NCBI RefSeq assembly: GCF_039778605.1
Contig: NZ_CP156060.1
Location: forward strand, 1,922,001-1,986,000
Source: Flavobacterium sp. WV_118_3
GTDB lineage: Bacteria; Bacteroidota; Bacteroidia; Flavobacteriales; Flavobacteriaceae
DNA length: 64,000 nucleotides
Reading direction: 5' to 3'
Shown here one piece after another: positions 18,007 to 26,342 of the stretch; the stretch's first letter is position 1; each line of letters begins with the position of its first letter. The notes beneath the pieces are model-generated. The model was not told the DNA's origin and did no database searches. It saw only the letters and a list, made by a program, of their open reading frames with translations. Both the position numbers and the translations under genes were made by a program.

Positions 18007-20197
18007 AGCTATCGGTATTTAGGATGTTAATCGCAATGTTCTTTTTTACCGGACTGTCGACCATCTGGTAGGCAAATTCGGCAGATGTAAAGTGGATTCC
18101 TTTGCTTTCGTCTGTGATTTCCATCCAGTTTTTAGCCGTTAATTTTTCCTGCATCACACCGGCTAATCCAGCGATATCGATAATCCTGTTTTGAATTAGT
18201 CCATCGTTTAATTCGGCATTCACATCGGCGGTTCCATCGGCTATTTCCTGATTGGTACCGTCTTCGTTTTTTAGGTTTTTGATATATTCCTTATTGTTTT
18301 TGATTCCAAAATGCAAGCCTTCGTATGGTTGTTTGATCGAAATACTGGCAATGTTACCGTCGAAAATTCCCAGGAAAATATCCGAATCAATACGCTCAAA
18401 ACGCAAAGCAGGAAGCAACTGATTATCGGCATCAAAAGCCGTGATTTCGAGTCCGCGCCAACCCGATACCAGATCCGACCGAAGCAGGAATCCGGTCGTA
18501 TTGAGTCGTCTTCCTTTTTTTTCGATGGTTCCTCCACTGATTTCCATCGACTGCGTCTGATAGCCGTCTATAAAATTACCGCTCACCGCCTGCTCCAGTA
18601 AAGCTTCATTTTTATTGGTTCTGCCAATACTAAGCGCACCGTCCAATAAGGCTTCTATCCAATTCGGATCGACATAAAACAGTGATAAGGTACCGGTGTA
18701 GTTTTTATTATTTTTAAGGTGTTCCTTCTCCAGTAACCCTTCATGCGGAACAATATAGGAAAACGGAATTCCGTTTAATTTGTACAAATTCCCTAAAAAG
18801 TGTTTCACTTCGTTCGGGACGGTTGTTGGCAAATCGGTTGTTTTTTGTTCCGGAACGACTGTAGTAACCGCGTGCAAATCGCCCAGATAACGGATTACCT
18901 TATCTTTTATGTTGATCGCACTGTCGTCCTCCAAAATGGCACTCAGCCTATTGTTTTTTGACTTTTCGGCTTCCAGTTGATTTTGCGCCAGACGCCAGTT
19001 TAAAATGGCCTTCGAAAACTCCTGATTCTGCAAAGCCAGTATACGTCCCAATTGCCATGCTGCGGCAAAGGAAATATCGAAAAATCCGGTGGTTTTATCA
19101 TAGCGCAATGCTGCATCGGCCGAACTAAAGGAAATACCCTTTGAAGTTGTCGGAAATAATTTCGGTACCAATGGGCCATGATACCAGCTGATGGTATTCG
19201 CTCCGGTTCGCGTGAGATGTTCCAACGGGACATACCCCGAATCAAAATAGGTGGTCAGTTCCGGTGCTTCCGTGCCCCGTTGAATTTTGATACTTTTTAG
19301 TTCGAGTCCGTCGACTAATTGCGAAAAACTGGCTTTTCCCGAATCGATAAAATTCCAACTCGCCAGTACCACCAGTCGGACTTTATGATCGTCCGGGATG
19401 TTTTTTTTAGGATCCGCGTCTTTTAAATAGTCGGTATAGCCTTCTAGCGATACCAGAATAGCGGTATGTTGCTTTCCTTTGGCTGGCAGGCGGTTTCCGA
19501 CGATCACGGCAAAAACACCCGCTCCATCGGCATTGATATCGGTAATTCCGTCTTTGTCTTTATTATCGATGCTTACCTCTTTGGCGTGTGCCAACAAGGA
19601 AAGACTTTTTTGAGACGGAATGTAATTTTCAAATTGTTCTTTAGTCAGGTCAATCGTAAAACAACCATCCGTCTTTTGCTCCCATTCCATCAGTTTTAAA
19701 GTCGCTTTATCGGCTGACTTCGCTTCAAAAATTTCCGGTCGGATAATCCCATCGGAACGATTCGGTTGGATCACTCCGGCAATGGTATTTTTAGTGATTG
19801 GCAAATCTTTCATCTCCTCCTCGTCAAAAAGCAGTAAGGCCATCCAGGGAACCGGTGGTGAATCCTGTGGGTTACGCAGGTTTTCCGGGGTTGTGTCGCG
19901 TTGGAAAACCGGAAGTTTTCCGTCTAACGTACGCTCCCACGGCAAGGTGCGTCGGGTAAATACCAAATGAGGCAAGGATTCCGAATAGTTTCCCGACTGG
20001 TTAGCGGGAGGATAAACCGAATAAATATCATTCGGATTTAGCGTAAACCGGGCCGCATCCACTCCAAAATCGAAGGTTTTATTCAAATCCTGAAGGTTTG
20101 CCTTGTCTTTTACCACCTGCTGACTGACGACCGTTGTATATTTTCCGGCAACCATCGCAGGTAAAAAGCATTGTACTATTTTCGTATTCTCACTCAT
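17999..20197 (-). CDS. Large protein of unknown function (732 aa)
   Basis: This soluble protein lies between the DUF6603-like gene (23 bp gap) and the 1183-aa gene (8-bp overlap). The N-terminal part includes LPHLVFTRRTLPWER and PPVPWMALLLFDEEE. The middle has WYHGPLVPKLF followed by AAWQLGRILALQNQ and a helical region. Toward the end are FLLRSDLVSGWRGLEITAFD, LPALRFERIDSDIFLGIFDG and IKQPYEGLHFGI, which look like the best-conserved block. No catalytic motif stands out and no signal peptide is present. The genetic coupling on both sides suggests a complex with the DUF6603-like and 1183-aa proteins. Confidence 0.6.
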   Translation of the reverse strand: MSENTKIVQCFLPAMVAGKYTTVVSQQVVKDKANLQDLNKTFDFGVDAARFTLNPNDIYSVYPPANQSGNYSESLPHLVFTRRTLPWERTLDGKLPVFQRDTTPENLRNPQDSPPVPWMALLLFDEEEMKDLPITKNTIAGVIQPNRSDGIIRPEIFEAKSADKATLKLMEWEQKTDGCFTIDLTKEQFENYIPSQKSLSLLAHAKEVSIDNKDKDGITDINADGAGVFAVIVGNRLPAKGKQHTAILVSLEGYTDYLKDADPKKNIPDDHKVRLVVLASWNFIDSGKASFSQLVDGLELKSIKIQRGTEAPELTTYFDSGYVPLEHLTRTGANTISWYHGPLVPKLFPTTSKGISFSSADAALRYDKTTGFFDISFAAAWQLGRILALQNQEFSKAILNWRLAQNQLEAEKSKNNRLSAILEDDSAINIKDKVIRYLGDLHAVTTVVPEQKTTDLPTTVPNEVKHFLGNLYKLNGIPFSYIVPHEGLLEKEHLKNNKNYTGTLSLFYVDPNWIEALLDGALSIGRTNKNEALLEQAVSGNFIDGYQTQSMEISGGTIEKKGRRLNTTGFLLRSDLVSGWRGLEITAFDADNQLLPALRFERIDSDIFLGIFDGNIASISIKQPYEGLHFGIKNNKEYIKNLKNEDGTNQEIADGTADVNAELNDGLIQNRIIDIAGLAGVMQEKLTAKNWMEITDESKGIHFTSAEFAYQMVDSPVKKNIAINILNTDSYA

Positions 20198-20220
20198 TTT
20201 TTGTTACGTTTTACCCCTGT

Positions 20221-23200
20221 TTATTTAACATCGGTACTGTATTGTGGCAACTGTCCTATTTCGCAAATCACCGGAATACCGGTAAAGTAATCGTCTTCAT
20301 TAGTCATATTTCTGTTTATGGCGTCCTCATCGATATCCGGGAAACTTTCGTCAAATCCCGCTTTGAGGAGCGCTACTATTTTTTCCCGTTTCGTTTTTAC
20401 ACTATTTTCTTCGTAGGTTCTTTCCAGAATACCCGGTACTTTGACATCGTTCACCTCATCGTAATAGCCCAACACTTCAATCGCATGATAGGCTTCTCCC
20501 GTTTTGGCTAACGTAAATATCCAGTCCAATTCGGTTTTGGAAGTGTCAAATAAGGTTGAAAAATCGAAGGTGCGAATCTGCGCAACCTGCGGGATCGCTG
20601 GTGGTTGAAGGATCACGCCACTCAGCACATTTGTTAGTATTTTTGTGGTTCCCGGATTCGCATTCGTGCTTTTCGATGCTTCGCCACTCCATAAGGCTTC
20701 CGCAACTCCTTTTGCAATACCGGAAACCGTCATCGGCATTTTAGTCCCGTTTAACACCACATCGACATTCATCTGAAATGCTACGGTTCCTGTGGTAAAA
20801 CCACACGGCCGAATTCCGATGTTTTGTTCGCGGTTGGCATAAATAGTATCACCTGTTTCCGATTTCATCACGGTACTTCCGGATACTTCCTTTTCATTAA
20901 TTTTTAATTGAGATACCGGAATAAAAGAGTCAATTGTAATGGCCAGCTGGTGCGGATTGATGACCGGGAATTTGTCGGCTCCCTTTACTTCAATCAGTCC
21001 ATTACTAATGGTAATATTGGTTGGATCCGGATTGCCCCCTCCTGTTGTTTCGCTTTCTTTTAGTCGGGCATTACCCGATACGGTATTTTTCTTTTGTGGT
21101 ATAAAACCGTTTGCAAATTCTGACCATTGCAGTTTTTTCGGTTCTTTTTTGGAATGATCCCCAAAAGGAATGGTAAAGGAGAATATCGTCCAGTCCACGT
21201 AGGCTTCTCCGGCAAATGGAGGGCCCCATATATGTAGCTCCGCTCCCATTTCGAAACTGAAATGAATCCGGACAAATAGTATTTTAATATCGGCTTCGAT
21301 TTTAACCGTGATCCCCATATCGATATAATAGTGGAACGGTGCCCAGGCAATGAGCATATCGGCCCAAATCACAATCGACGCTTTGATAATCGAGGTTTTA
21401 AAAAGTACTTCCCATTTACCACCTGCCATAATTGCCGAAGCGGTAAGCGCATAGTACAGTTCCCCTTTAATCGACACCAGACTGCTGATTTTCCAGCTTA
21501 AGGCCAGTCGCGGTACGCTAGGATAATGTGCCGGTTTTATAAACTTCGGATGATAGCCTCCCAATGTGATCACAAAATCGCCTTCATAAGGCCCCTTGAT
21601 CCAAGTGTAAAAAGCAAATCCTCCCGATAGCTTACAATCTCTGGAAAGGACATAGGAATTTGGCGTCACAACAGCTTCTACGGAAATCACATCACTACCC
21701 GGTCCGAAATGTGCCAAAATTGCAAGTTCCACATATACTATCGGTTCGGGAGCCATCGATTTTTCCGGCCAGCTCAGTCGGGAAAGTCCCAGAATGGCAA
21801 ATTCCAGCTGGGTTCCAAAATTGACCGTTAGCAGTACAAACGACTCGATCAGTTTGAATGAGGTAAATTTAATTCCAACCGCCAACCAGTAATCTCCAAT
21901 AGAAATCTCTATCGGTTTTTTACCGTTTTTCATAGGGGTTTCCAGCGAAGCCAATAAAGGTAATAATCCCTGATCCTCTTCCGGTCGCATGGCCAGAGCC
22001 ACTAATGGGAAGAGTGCTACCTCGTTAATCGAAGGCACATTTATTTTGCGGTTATAGCCAAATCCGGCGGCAATTCCGGTTACGAAAAAGAATGCTGGCC
22101 CGCCAATAGGACCGTCGAATACGCCATAAATAAACAAGGACGCTTCGTCGGCTACTTTGGCATACGATCCGATGGCCGAGATGGTAAAACGACTTACTTT
22201 TATAATCGCCCCGCCATTATACACATCGATCGTTTTTCCGTCGTAAGACGCTGTGGTATGTAAAAAGGCTCCTGATATTTCGATGGGCGGTGCTTTATAC
22301 GAGAGTCCGAGACCTTCCAGGTAGAAATCCGGCATTCCGGGTGGCCATTGTAGCTTAAAGCCGAGACCAAAGCCCATGAGTTGCATGCCCATGCCTTTCA
22401 TTTCCATGGTGGCATCGAGTAGCAAAACAACCTTACCGTTATCATAAGCAAAGCCCAATCGTTGTAGGGTTACCGGGCCTATTTTTTTATCTAATTTTTT
22501 CCATTTCGCCTTAGCAATGATACCGTCACCTAACGGGGCTACCGCGGTACCGCTTGTTTGCTGCGGCTGTTCCGGTTCCTGATACTCCTGATCGGTTCCG
22601 TCGCTTAAAGCATAGTATTCGGCTTCGCCATTAATCTCCAGTTGTGTGGTAATATTAAAACCGGAACCAATGGCTACCGGTGGTAAGGCCTCAAAGCGTT
22701 CTAAAACCTCTTTTTCAAAAGCGCCATTGGAATATAAGGCCAGTACTTCTTTAAATCCGAAGGCATGACCCTGCGTTAACACTGGTCCGGCCAAAGGCAA
22801 ATCGTTTAGATCCAGGTTAAGTCCCGCACCCATTCCAAAACACAAACCGGAGGTGTCTTTTTCTTTTTTATAGAGGAAAAAGGCCTTAAAGGTGTCGAGC
22901 GTAAAGGAAAGTGCCGGCATCTTATTGGTTGCACTTTCGCCAAAGAATTTTGTGGCTAAGGCGCGTAAATCGATCGTTGTTGTACCAAAGTTCTGATAGG
23001 CGGCATACAAATAGCTTGCTTCTTTTTGTTGATCAAATTTTAAGGTAAAACGGTGTTCCTCCACCGATAAAACTCCTCCAAAAGCGAATGTCGTTTGCGA
23101 ACCATTTTTTTGGTAATCGATCGTAATAACCGCATCAAAATACCGGTCGTTGATATGAAGTTTACAGTTAAATTCAATTGTAAATTCCGAGGCATTCATA

Positions 23201-23487
23201 CCACCGGAACCATAGGTTACCGAAAACTGTTTAAACGAAACGGCATTTAGGATTTCGGGAATTACTTCCTGTTTTGTTGTACAGCAATTGATGATATCCT
23301 GTACGCTAATTCCGTTTTTATTTTCGGATGTCAGCGTAGCATACAAGAAACTTTCTTTTTGGCTGTTTTCTGTAATTCTGCTTCTGTAACCCACCGCAAT
23401 GTCAACAGCAATCGGAGCCGACGGATTTCCCAAATGGAATGCTGTCTGCCCCGTGATTTCGACTAAAAAGGAATTATTTGCTGCCAT
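20221..23487 (-). CDS. DUF6603-like giant beta-rich protein (1088 aa)
   Basis: The N-terminal ~300 residues are beta-rich and not recognised. From about residue 330 the string GPVTLQRLGFAYDNGKVVLL and then MGFGLGFKLQWPPG and YLEGLGLSYKAPP fit what I know as DUF6603, a domain of several hundred residues found in bacteria and some fungi with no known function. It continues through GGPAFFFVTGIAAGFGYNR, LSWKISSLVSIKGELYYALT and ADMLIAWAPFHYYIDMGITV, an alternating strand pattern typical of a long beta-solenoid or barrel. Hydrophobic stretches suggest a pore, barrel or lipid-binding surface, but no signal peptide is visible. A helical C-terminal domain begins near residue 960. The gene starts the block of large proteins, 139 bp after the 229-aa gene. 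Confidence 0.65.
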   Translation of the reverse strand: MAANNSFLVEITGQTAFHLGNPSAPIAVDIAVGYRSRITENSQKESFLYATLTSENKNGISVQDIINCCTTKQEVIPEILNAVSFKQFSVTYGSGGMNASEFTIEFNCKLHINDRYFDAVITIDYQKNGSQTTFAFGGVLSVEEHRFTLKFDQQKEASYLYAAYQNFGTTTIDLRALATKFFGESATNKMPALSFTLDTFKAFFLYKKEKDTSGLCFGMGAGLNLDLNDLPLAGPVLTQGHAFGFKEVLALYSNGAFEKEVLERFEALPPVAIGSGFNITTQLEINGEAEYYALSDGTDQEYQEPEQPQQTSGTAVAPLGDGIIAKAKWKKLDKKIGPVTLQRLGFAYDNGKVVLLLDATMEMKGMGMQLMGFGLGFKLQWPPGMPDFYLEGLGLSYKAPPIEISGAFLHTTASYDGKTIDVYNGGAIIKVSRFTISAIGSYAKVADEASLFIYGVFDGPIGGPAFFFVTGIAAGFGYNRKINVPSINEVALFPLVALAMRPEEDQGLLPLLASLETPMKNGKKPIEISIGDYWLAVGIKFTSFKLIESFVLLTVNFGTQLEFAILGLSRLSWPEKSMAPEPIVYVELAILAHFGPGSDVISVEAVVTPNSYVLSRDCKLSGGFAFYTWIKGPYEGDFVITLGGYHPKFIKPAHYPSVPRLALSWKISSLVSIKGELYYALTASAIMAGGKWEVLFKTSIIKASIVIWADMLIAWAPFHYYIDMGITVKIEADIKILFVRIHFSFEMGAELHIWGPPFAGEAYVDWTIFSFTIPFGDHSKKEPKKLQWSEFANGFIPQKKNTVSGNARLKESETTGGGNPDPTNITISNGLIEVKGADKFPVINPHQLAITIDSFIPVSQLKINEKEVSGSTVMKSETGDTIYANREQNIGIRPCGFTTGTVAFQMNVDVVLNGTKMPMTVSGIAKGVAEALWSGEASKSTNANPGTTKILTNVLSGVILQPPAIPQVAQIRTFDFSTLFDTSKTELDWIFTLAKTGEAYHAIEVLGYYDEVNDVKVPGILERTYEENSVKTKREKIVALLKAGFDESFPDIDEDAINRNMTNEDDYFTGIPVICEIGQLPQYSTDVK

Positions 23488-23626
23488 ACTAAGCGGTATT
23501 GCGATACTATGATCAACCCATCGGAAAACGACAGGTCAATCCATGCAAAGGGGATCCTTAATTTAGCGTATAAATCGGATCCCTTTTGAATGGTAGTTTT
23601 ATTTTTAAAATCGTTTGTTCTGGAAA

Positions 23627-24316
23627 CTATGCTTTTTCGATTGCTTTTTTAGCAACTGTTTGCGGCGTATTCGTTACTCGGAAACCTACTTTCTTAATCG
23701 TAAAGTTTCCAAATTGTATGGTATCGCCATCTTTTGACTGTACATTAAAATCGAAGGTGTTTTGTGTGACGTTATAGTAGAACTCTTTAAATTCGATGCT
23801 ATAGTCTTCTAATTTTTTGTCGCCTTCTTTGCTTGGAGGAAAGCTAACAGTTGCCGTGTCGCCCGATTTGCTTTGAATCCACTCCACAAGCTCGTTTAAT
23901 TTAATAGAGGTTCCCGGCGCACCATCCTGTTTATCACTAAAATCGATAATCCAGTCGGCTTTTAGGTTTCTTTCAGAAGGAATATTTCCTAGTCGTATAC
24001 TCACTAAAACAGCGTCTGGCTTTGCTACCGGACCAATCCCAATTTGCCCGTTAATACCCACACTGTATTTGGAAACATCTACTAATCCGCTTATAGTATT
24101 CTTGGCGCTATCGAGTGTTCCGTTAACCGCTCTTTTCTCATTCGTACCATCCGACCAGGTTACCTGAATATTATCTGTAGTTTTCCATTCCAATTTCGCA
24201 GCCTCTTCTTTAATTGTAATGGTATCCGTTGTTCCTGTCTTAAAACTGTAGTTTCCTAAATCTGTAACGGTAGCCGAAGTTGTAAGGTTTTTGATTGCTG
24301 TGATTGTTACTGCCAT
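23627..24316 (-). CDS. Hypothetical protein (229 aa) of the DUF6603 locus
   Basis: Second gene of the minus-strand locus, 20 bp after the collar gene. The protein is acidic, beta-rich, with no signal peptide and no known motif. Strings include LVSIRLGNIPSERNLKADW, IQSKSGDTATVSFPPSKEGD and FEFYYNV-like beta segments near the C-terminus. Size and position suggest a small structural or adaptor component of whatever the large proteins build; this is inference. Confidence 0.6.
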   Translation of the reverse strand: MAVTITAIKNLTTSATVTDLGNYSFKTGTTDTITIKEEAAKLEWKTTDNIQVTWSDGTNEKRAVNGTLDSAKNTISGLVDVSKYSVGINGQIGIGPVAKPDAVLVSIRLGNIPSERNLKADWIIDFSDKQDGAPGTSIKLNELVEWIQSKSGDTATVSFPPSKEGDKKLEDYSIEFKEFYYNVTQNTFDFNVQSKDGDTIQFGNFTIKKVGFRVTNTPQTVAKKAIEKA

Positions 24317-24336
24317 AAGTATTCGTTTTTTAAGGT

Positions 24337-25074
24337 TTAATATTTAATGATATAATTTAGAGCCATCCATTTCGGGCGATTTTGTCCCGTATATTCCCCA
24401 CTTGTAAAAGCCGGTAGTGCGACATAAACGGAATGTGAATGATCTGGAACACTTCCTGTCGTCTGGTTTTTAATATCTGTCCCGTCTGTATCGATCCCGG
24501 AGTAACCTCCTGATCCAAAATTTCTTTTATACCAGTTGGGATTAAATCTATGGAAATGCGCCCCGTTTTCCGAGGTACTGAAGGACTGGGCCGGAGGATT
24601 GATACTGTGTGTATGCCGGTCGGCTTCACCTTTTCTGCCTACCAGTTCGTTTCCGTTAGACGGATTCGCCCCCATCACAAACGTTTGTCGTAAATCGGGT
24701 ACATTAAACTGACCGTTACCGCCTCCATAAGTCGTACTGATTACATTAAAAAGGTCATTTTTATCACCATTGGCAGCATAGGATTTTCCGTCGCATAACA
24801 ACCAGCCTTCCGGTGCTACGTTTCCGGCAAATGCCATGATCGAACCTACCGGTGCTACGCTTCCGGTTTTATCCTTGATTCGTCCTTCCGACTTGATATT
24901 TCCGGCGACCTGAAGTTTTTCGTTCGGATTAGTGGTTCCTACGCCCACATTGCCGTTTGGAAGTATTTTTAAAGCGTCATTTTGAGCCAACAAGACCGAA
25001 ACATTTGCTATCAAAAAAAGAAGAAACAGGATAATGTCTCTTGTAGTAATCTGCTGTCTTTTAGCTGTTTTCAT
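24337..25074 (-). CDS. Secreted tail-collar domain protein
   Basis: First gene of the locus. An N-terminal hydrophobic segment (IILFLLFLIANVSVLLAQ) is a signal peptide. Then comes LKILPNGNVGVGTTNP, the cassette shared with the S74 protein at 9662, and a linker. Residues about 75-245 form a tail-collar domain: VGSIMAFAGNVAPEGWLLCD, GQFNVPDLRQTFVMG, ADRHTHS and VPDHSHSV histidine pairs, and WMALNYIIKY at the end. It differs from the second collar protein by being exported. A trimeric extracellular fibre tip is the likely product. Confidence 0.85.
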   Translation of the reverse strand: MKTAKRQQITTRDIILFLLFLIANVSVLLAQNDALKILPNGNVGVGTTNPNEKLQVAGNIKSEGRIKDKTGSVAPVGSIMAFAGNVAPEGWLLCDGKSYAANGDKNDLFNVISTTYGGGNGQFNVPDLRQTFVMGANPSNGNELVGRKGEADRHTHSINPPAQSFSTSENGAHFHRFNPNWYKRNFGSGGYSGIDTDGTDIKNQTTGSVPDHSHSVYVALPAFTSGEYTGQNRPKWMALNYIIKY

Positions 25075-25133
25075 ACGCTTTAAAATCGTTCCGTTTTCAA
25101 AGGCCGAACCTATAACTTTTTCGCAGATTTTTT

Positions 25134-25151
25134 ATAGGTAAAAATACCTAT
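25134..25151. promoter_or_regulatory. Inverted repeat upstream of the DUF6603 locus
   Basis: ATAGGTA and TACCTAT are perfect inverted copies around AAAA, about 60 bp before the first start codon at 25074. On the minus strand TAGGTTCG, one base off the TAnnTTTG -7 consensus, lies between the palindrome and the gene. The palindrome could be an operator. It is not followed by a T tract on the minus strand. Confidence 0.4.
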
Positions 25152-25224
25152 TCCCGCTGCGAAGGGTATTTTTTAGTAGTCATTTCGGAAAATAAGCGCC
25201 CCCTATCCGCATTCGAAAAAGGTC

Positions 25225-25257
25225 ATAAAAAAACCTGTAAATCAAAATTTACAGGTT
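25225..25257 (-). terminator. Terminator after the RidA-like gene
   Basis: AACCTGTAAAT and ATTTACAGGTT form an 11-bp stem; on the minus strand seven T residues follow. It ends transcription from the RidA-like gene and insulates the promoter region of the DUF6603 locus. Confidence 0.85.
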
Positions 25258-25335
25258 CTAATTAAAAATAGGTTTTATGATGTACCGACTCTAAAATGAG
25301 AATTAGGGCTGATCTATAAATGTAACCGGCTCCAA

Positions 25336-25770
25336 TTATTTTGGCAAATGGGCAATCAATTCGACTTCTAATTTTGCTGTTGGCATATATAATCGTTGTA
25401 TCTGTACCCATGTCGCTGCCGGAAAGTCGCCTTTGTAGAATCCTTTTCTAACGTAGTTGTATTTTTTCATGGCTTCCATATCGGTGGTATATAGGTTTTC
25501 CTTGACCACATTTTCGAATGTGGCGCCATAGCTCGATAACGACGCTTTTAAGGCTTTATAAACAGAAGTAATACCCTCCGGAGTTACCTCGGTTGCGACA
25601 GCCCCCGAAATGTATAGCATGTTGTCGACTTTTACAACTTGTGTATAACCCGCAACGGTATCTTGTTTTGTAGCATTATTCCAATGCCATTTTTCTTTTT
25701 TGATTTTTGTTTCCTGCGAAAAAGTGGTGCCAAAAACGAACAGCAATGAGAATAGTAGAATATATCGCAT
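25336..25770 (-). CDS. Secreted RidA/YjgF-like protein
   Basis: The ATG at 25770 is preferred since it opens a signal peptide (MRYILLFSLLFVFGTTFSQ); a longer frame to 25860 only adds a poor N-terminus. The mature part has the RidA/YjgF/YER057c fold: AGYTQVVKVDNMLYISGAVA, a helix with LKASLSSYGATFENVVKENLY, and FPAATWVQIQRLYMPTAKLEVE. The arginine that binds the carboxylate of the substrate in canonical RidA appears replaced in the equivalent position (IQRLYMP contains the nearest Arg), so deaminase activity is uncertain. Exported RidA relatives are common in Bacteroidetes. Confidence 0.8.
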   Translation of the reverse strand: MRYILLFSLLFVFGTTFSQETKIKKEKWHWNNATKQDTVAGYTQVVKVDNMLYISGAVATEVTPEGITSVYKALKASLSSYGATFENVVKENLYTTDMEAMKKYNYVRKGFYKGDFPAATWVQIQRLYMPTAKLEVELIAHLPK

Positions 25771-25904
25771 ACTAATAGGATGTTTTAATATCACAACCAA
25801 GATAGCGATTTTAGAATCATATATCGTGTATTCCGATTCTAAAACACGACCAACAATCATATTACTATGTTGTTTAGCCAGAATGCTATAAATATTTTAT
25901 TTTA

Positions 25905-26201
25905 CTAATGAGTCATTTTCACTGCAAATGCTATAATATGTCCGTCAATATCGGCAAAATAACAAACTTTATCTCCCCAATCGCGCGGTATAATCGGGCG
26001 GATCAGTTTTGCACCACTTTGAATAGCATTATGAAGTTCGTGTTCAATATCGGTTCCGTAAAAATATAGTTCGCAACGGGGTATACCATTTCCCAGATCG
26101 GGATGCAGTGTTTTGCCCAACAGGATTTTTGCAATTCCATTGTTGGACATCAATCCCAGTTTAAAATTTTCGGCACGTATAAATCCGGGTTTCCTCTCTT
26201 A
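25905..26201 (-). pseudogene. VOC (glyoxalase/bleomycin-resistance) fold remnant, N-terminus missing
   Basis: The frame encodes the second half of a VOC domain: CELYFYGTDIEHELHNAIQS, AKLIRPIIPRDWGDKV, CYFADIDGHIIAF. The usual first beta-alpha-beta module with its metal His is absent; the frame reaches only a stop at 26199-26201 with ATG 26148 as the first methionine. VOC proteins of this type normally exceed 115 aa. A short real protein of 82 aa that pairs with another module is possible, but a truncated relic is more likely. Confidence 0.5.
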
Positions 26202-26296
26202 TTATCTTTGACTTTTTACTACTTATAATCGTATAAAACGCTGTATAATTCTTTACTCTAAAAACTACGGATTCTATTGGAATAAAATGTATCGTT

Positions 26297-26330
26297 AAAA
26301 TGTACCAATTGTCTGGAATTGGTACATTTT
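26297..26330 (-). terminator. Terminator after the glucanase-like gene
   Basis: A perfect 14-bp stem (AAAATGTACCAATT / AATTGGTACATTTT) with a six-base loop lies 13 bp after the stop codon of the minus-strand gene. The stem ends in T residues on the transcript. Confidence 0.8.
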
Positions 26331-26342
26331 AGTCATACTTTT

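Noticed and set aside
14459..18022. Several plus-strand open frames across the 1183-aa gene
   Set aside because: They are antisense to a long, coherent frame and show no domain signature.
6576..25074. Interpretation as a prophage or contractile injection system
   Set aside because: No capsid, terminase, sheath, tube, baseplate, spike or ATPase gene was found, only fibre-like parts.
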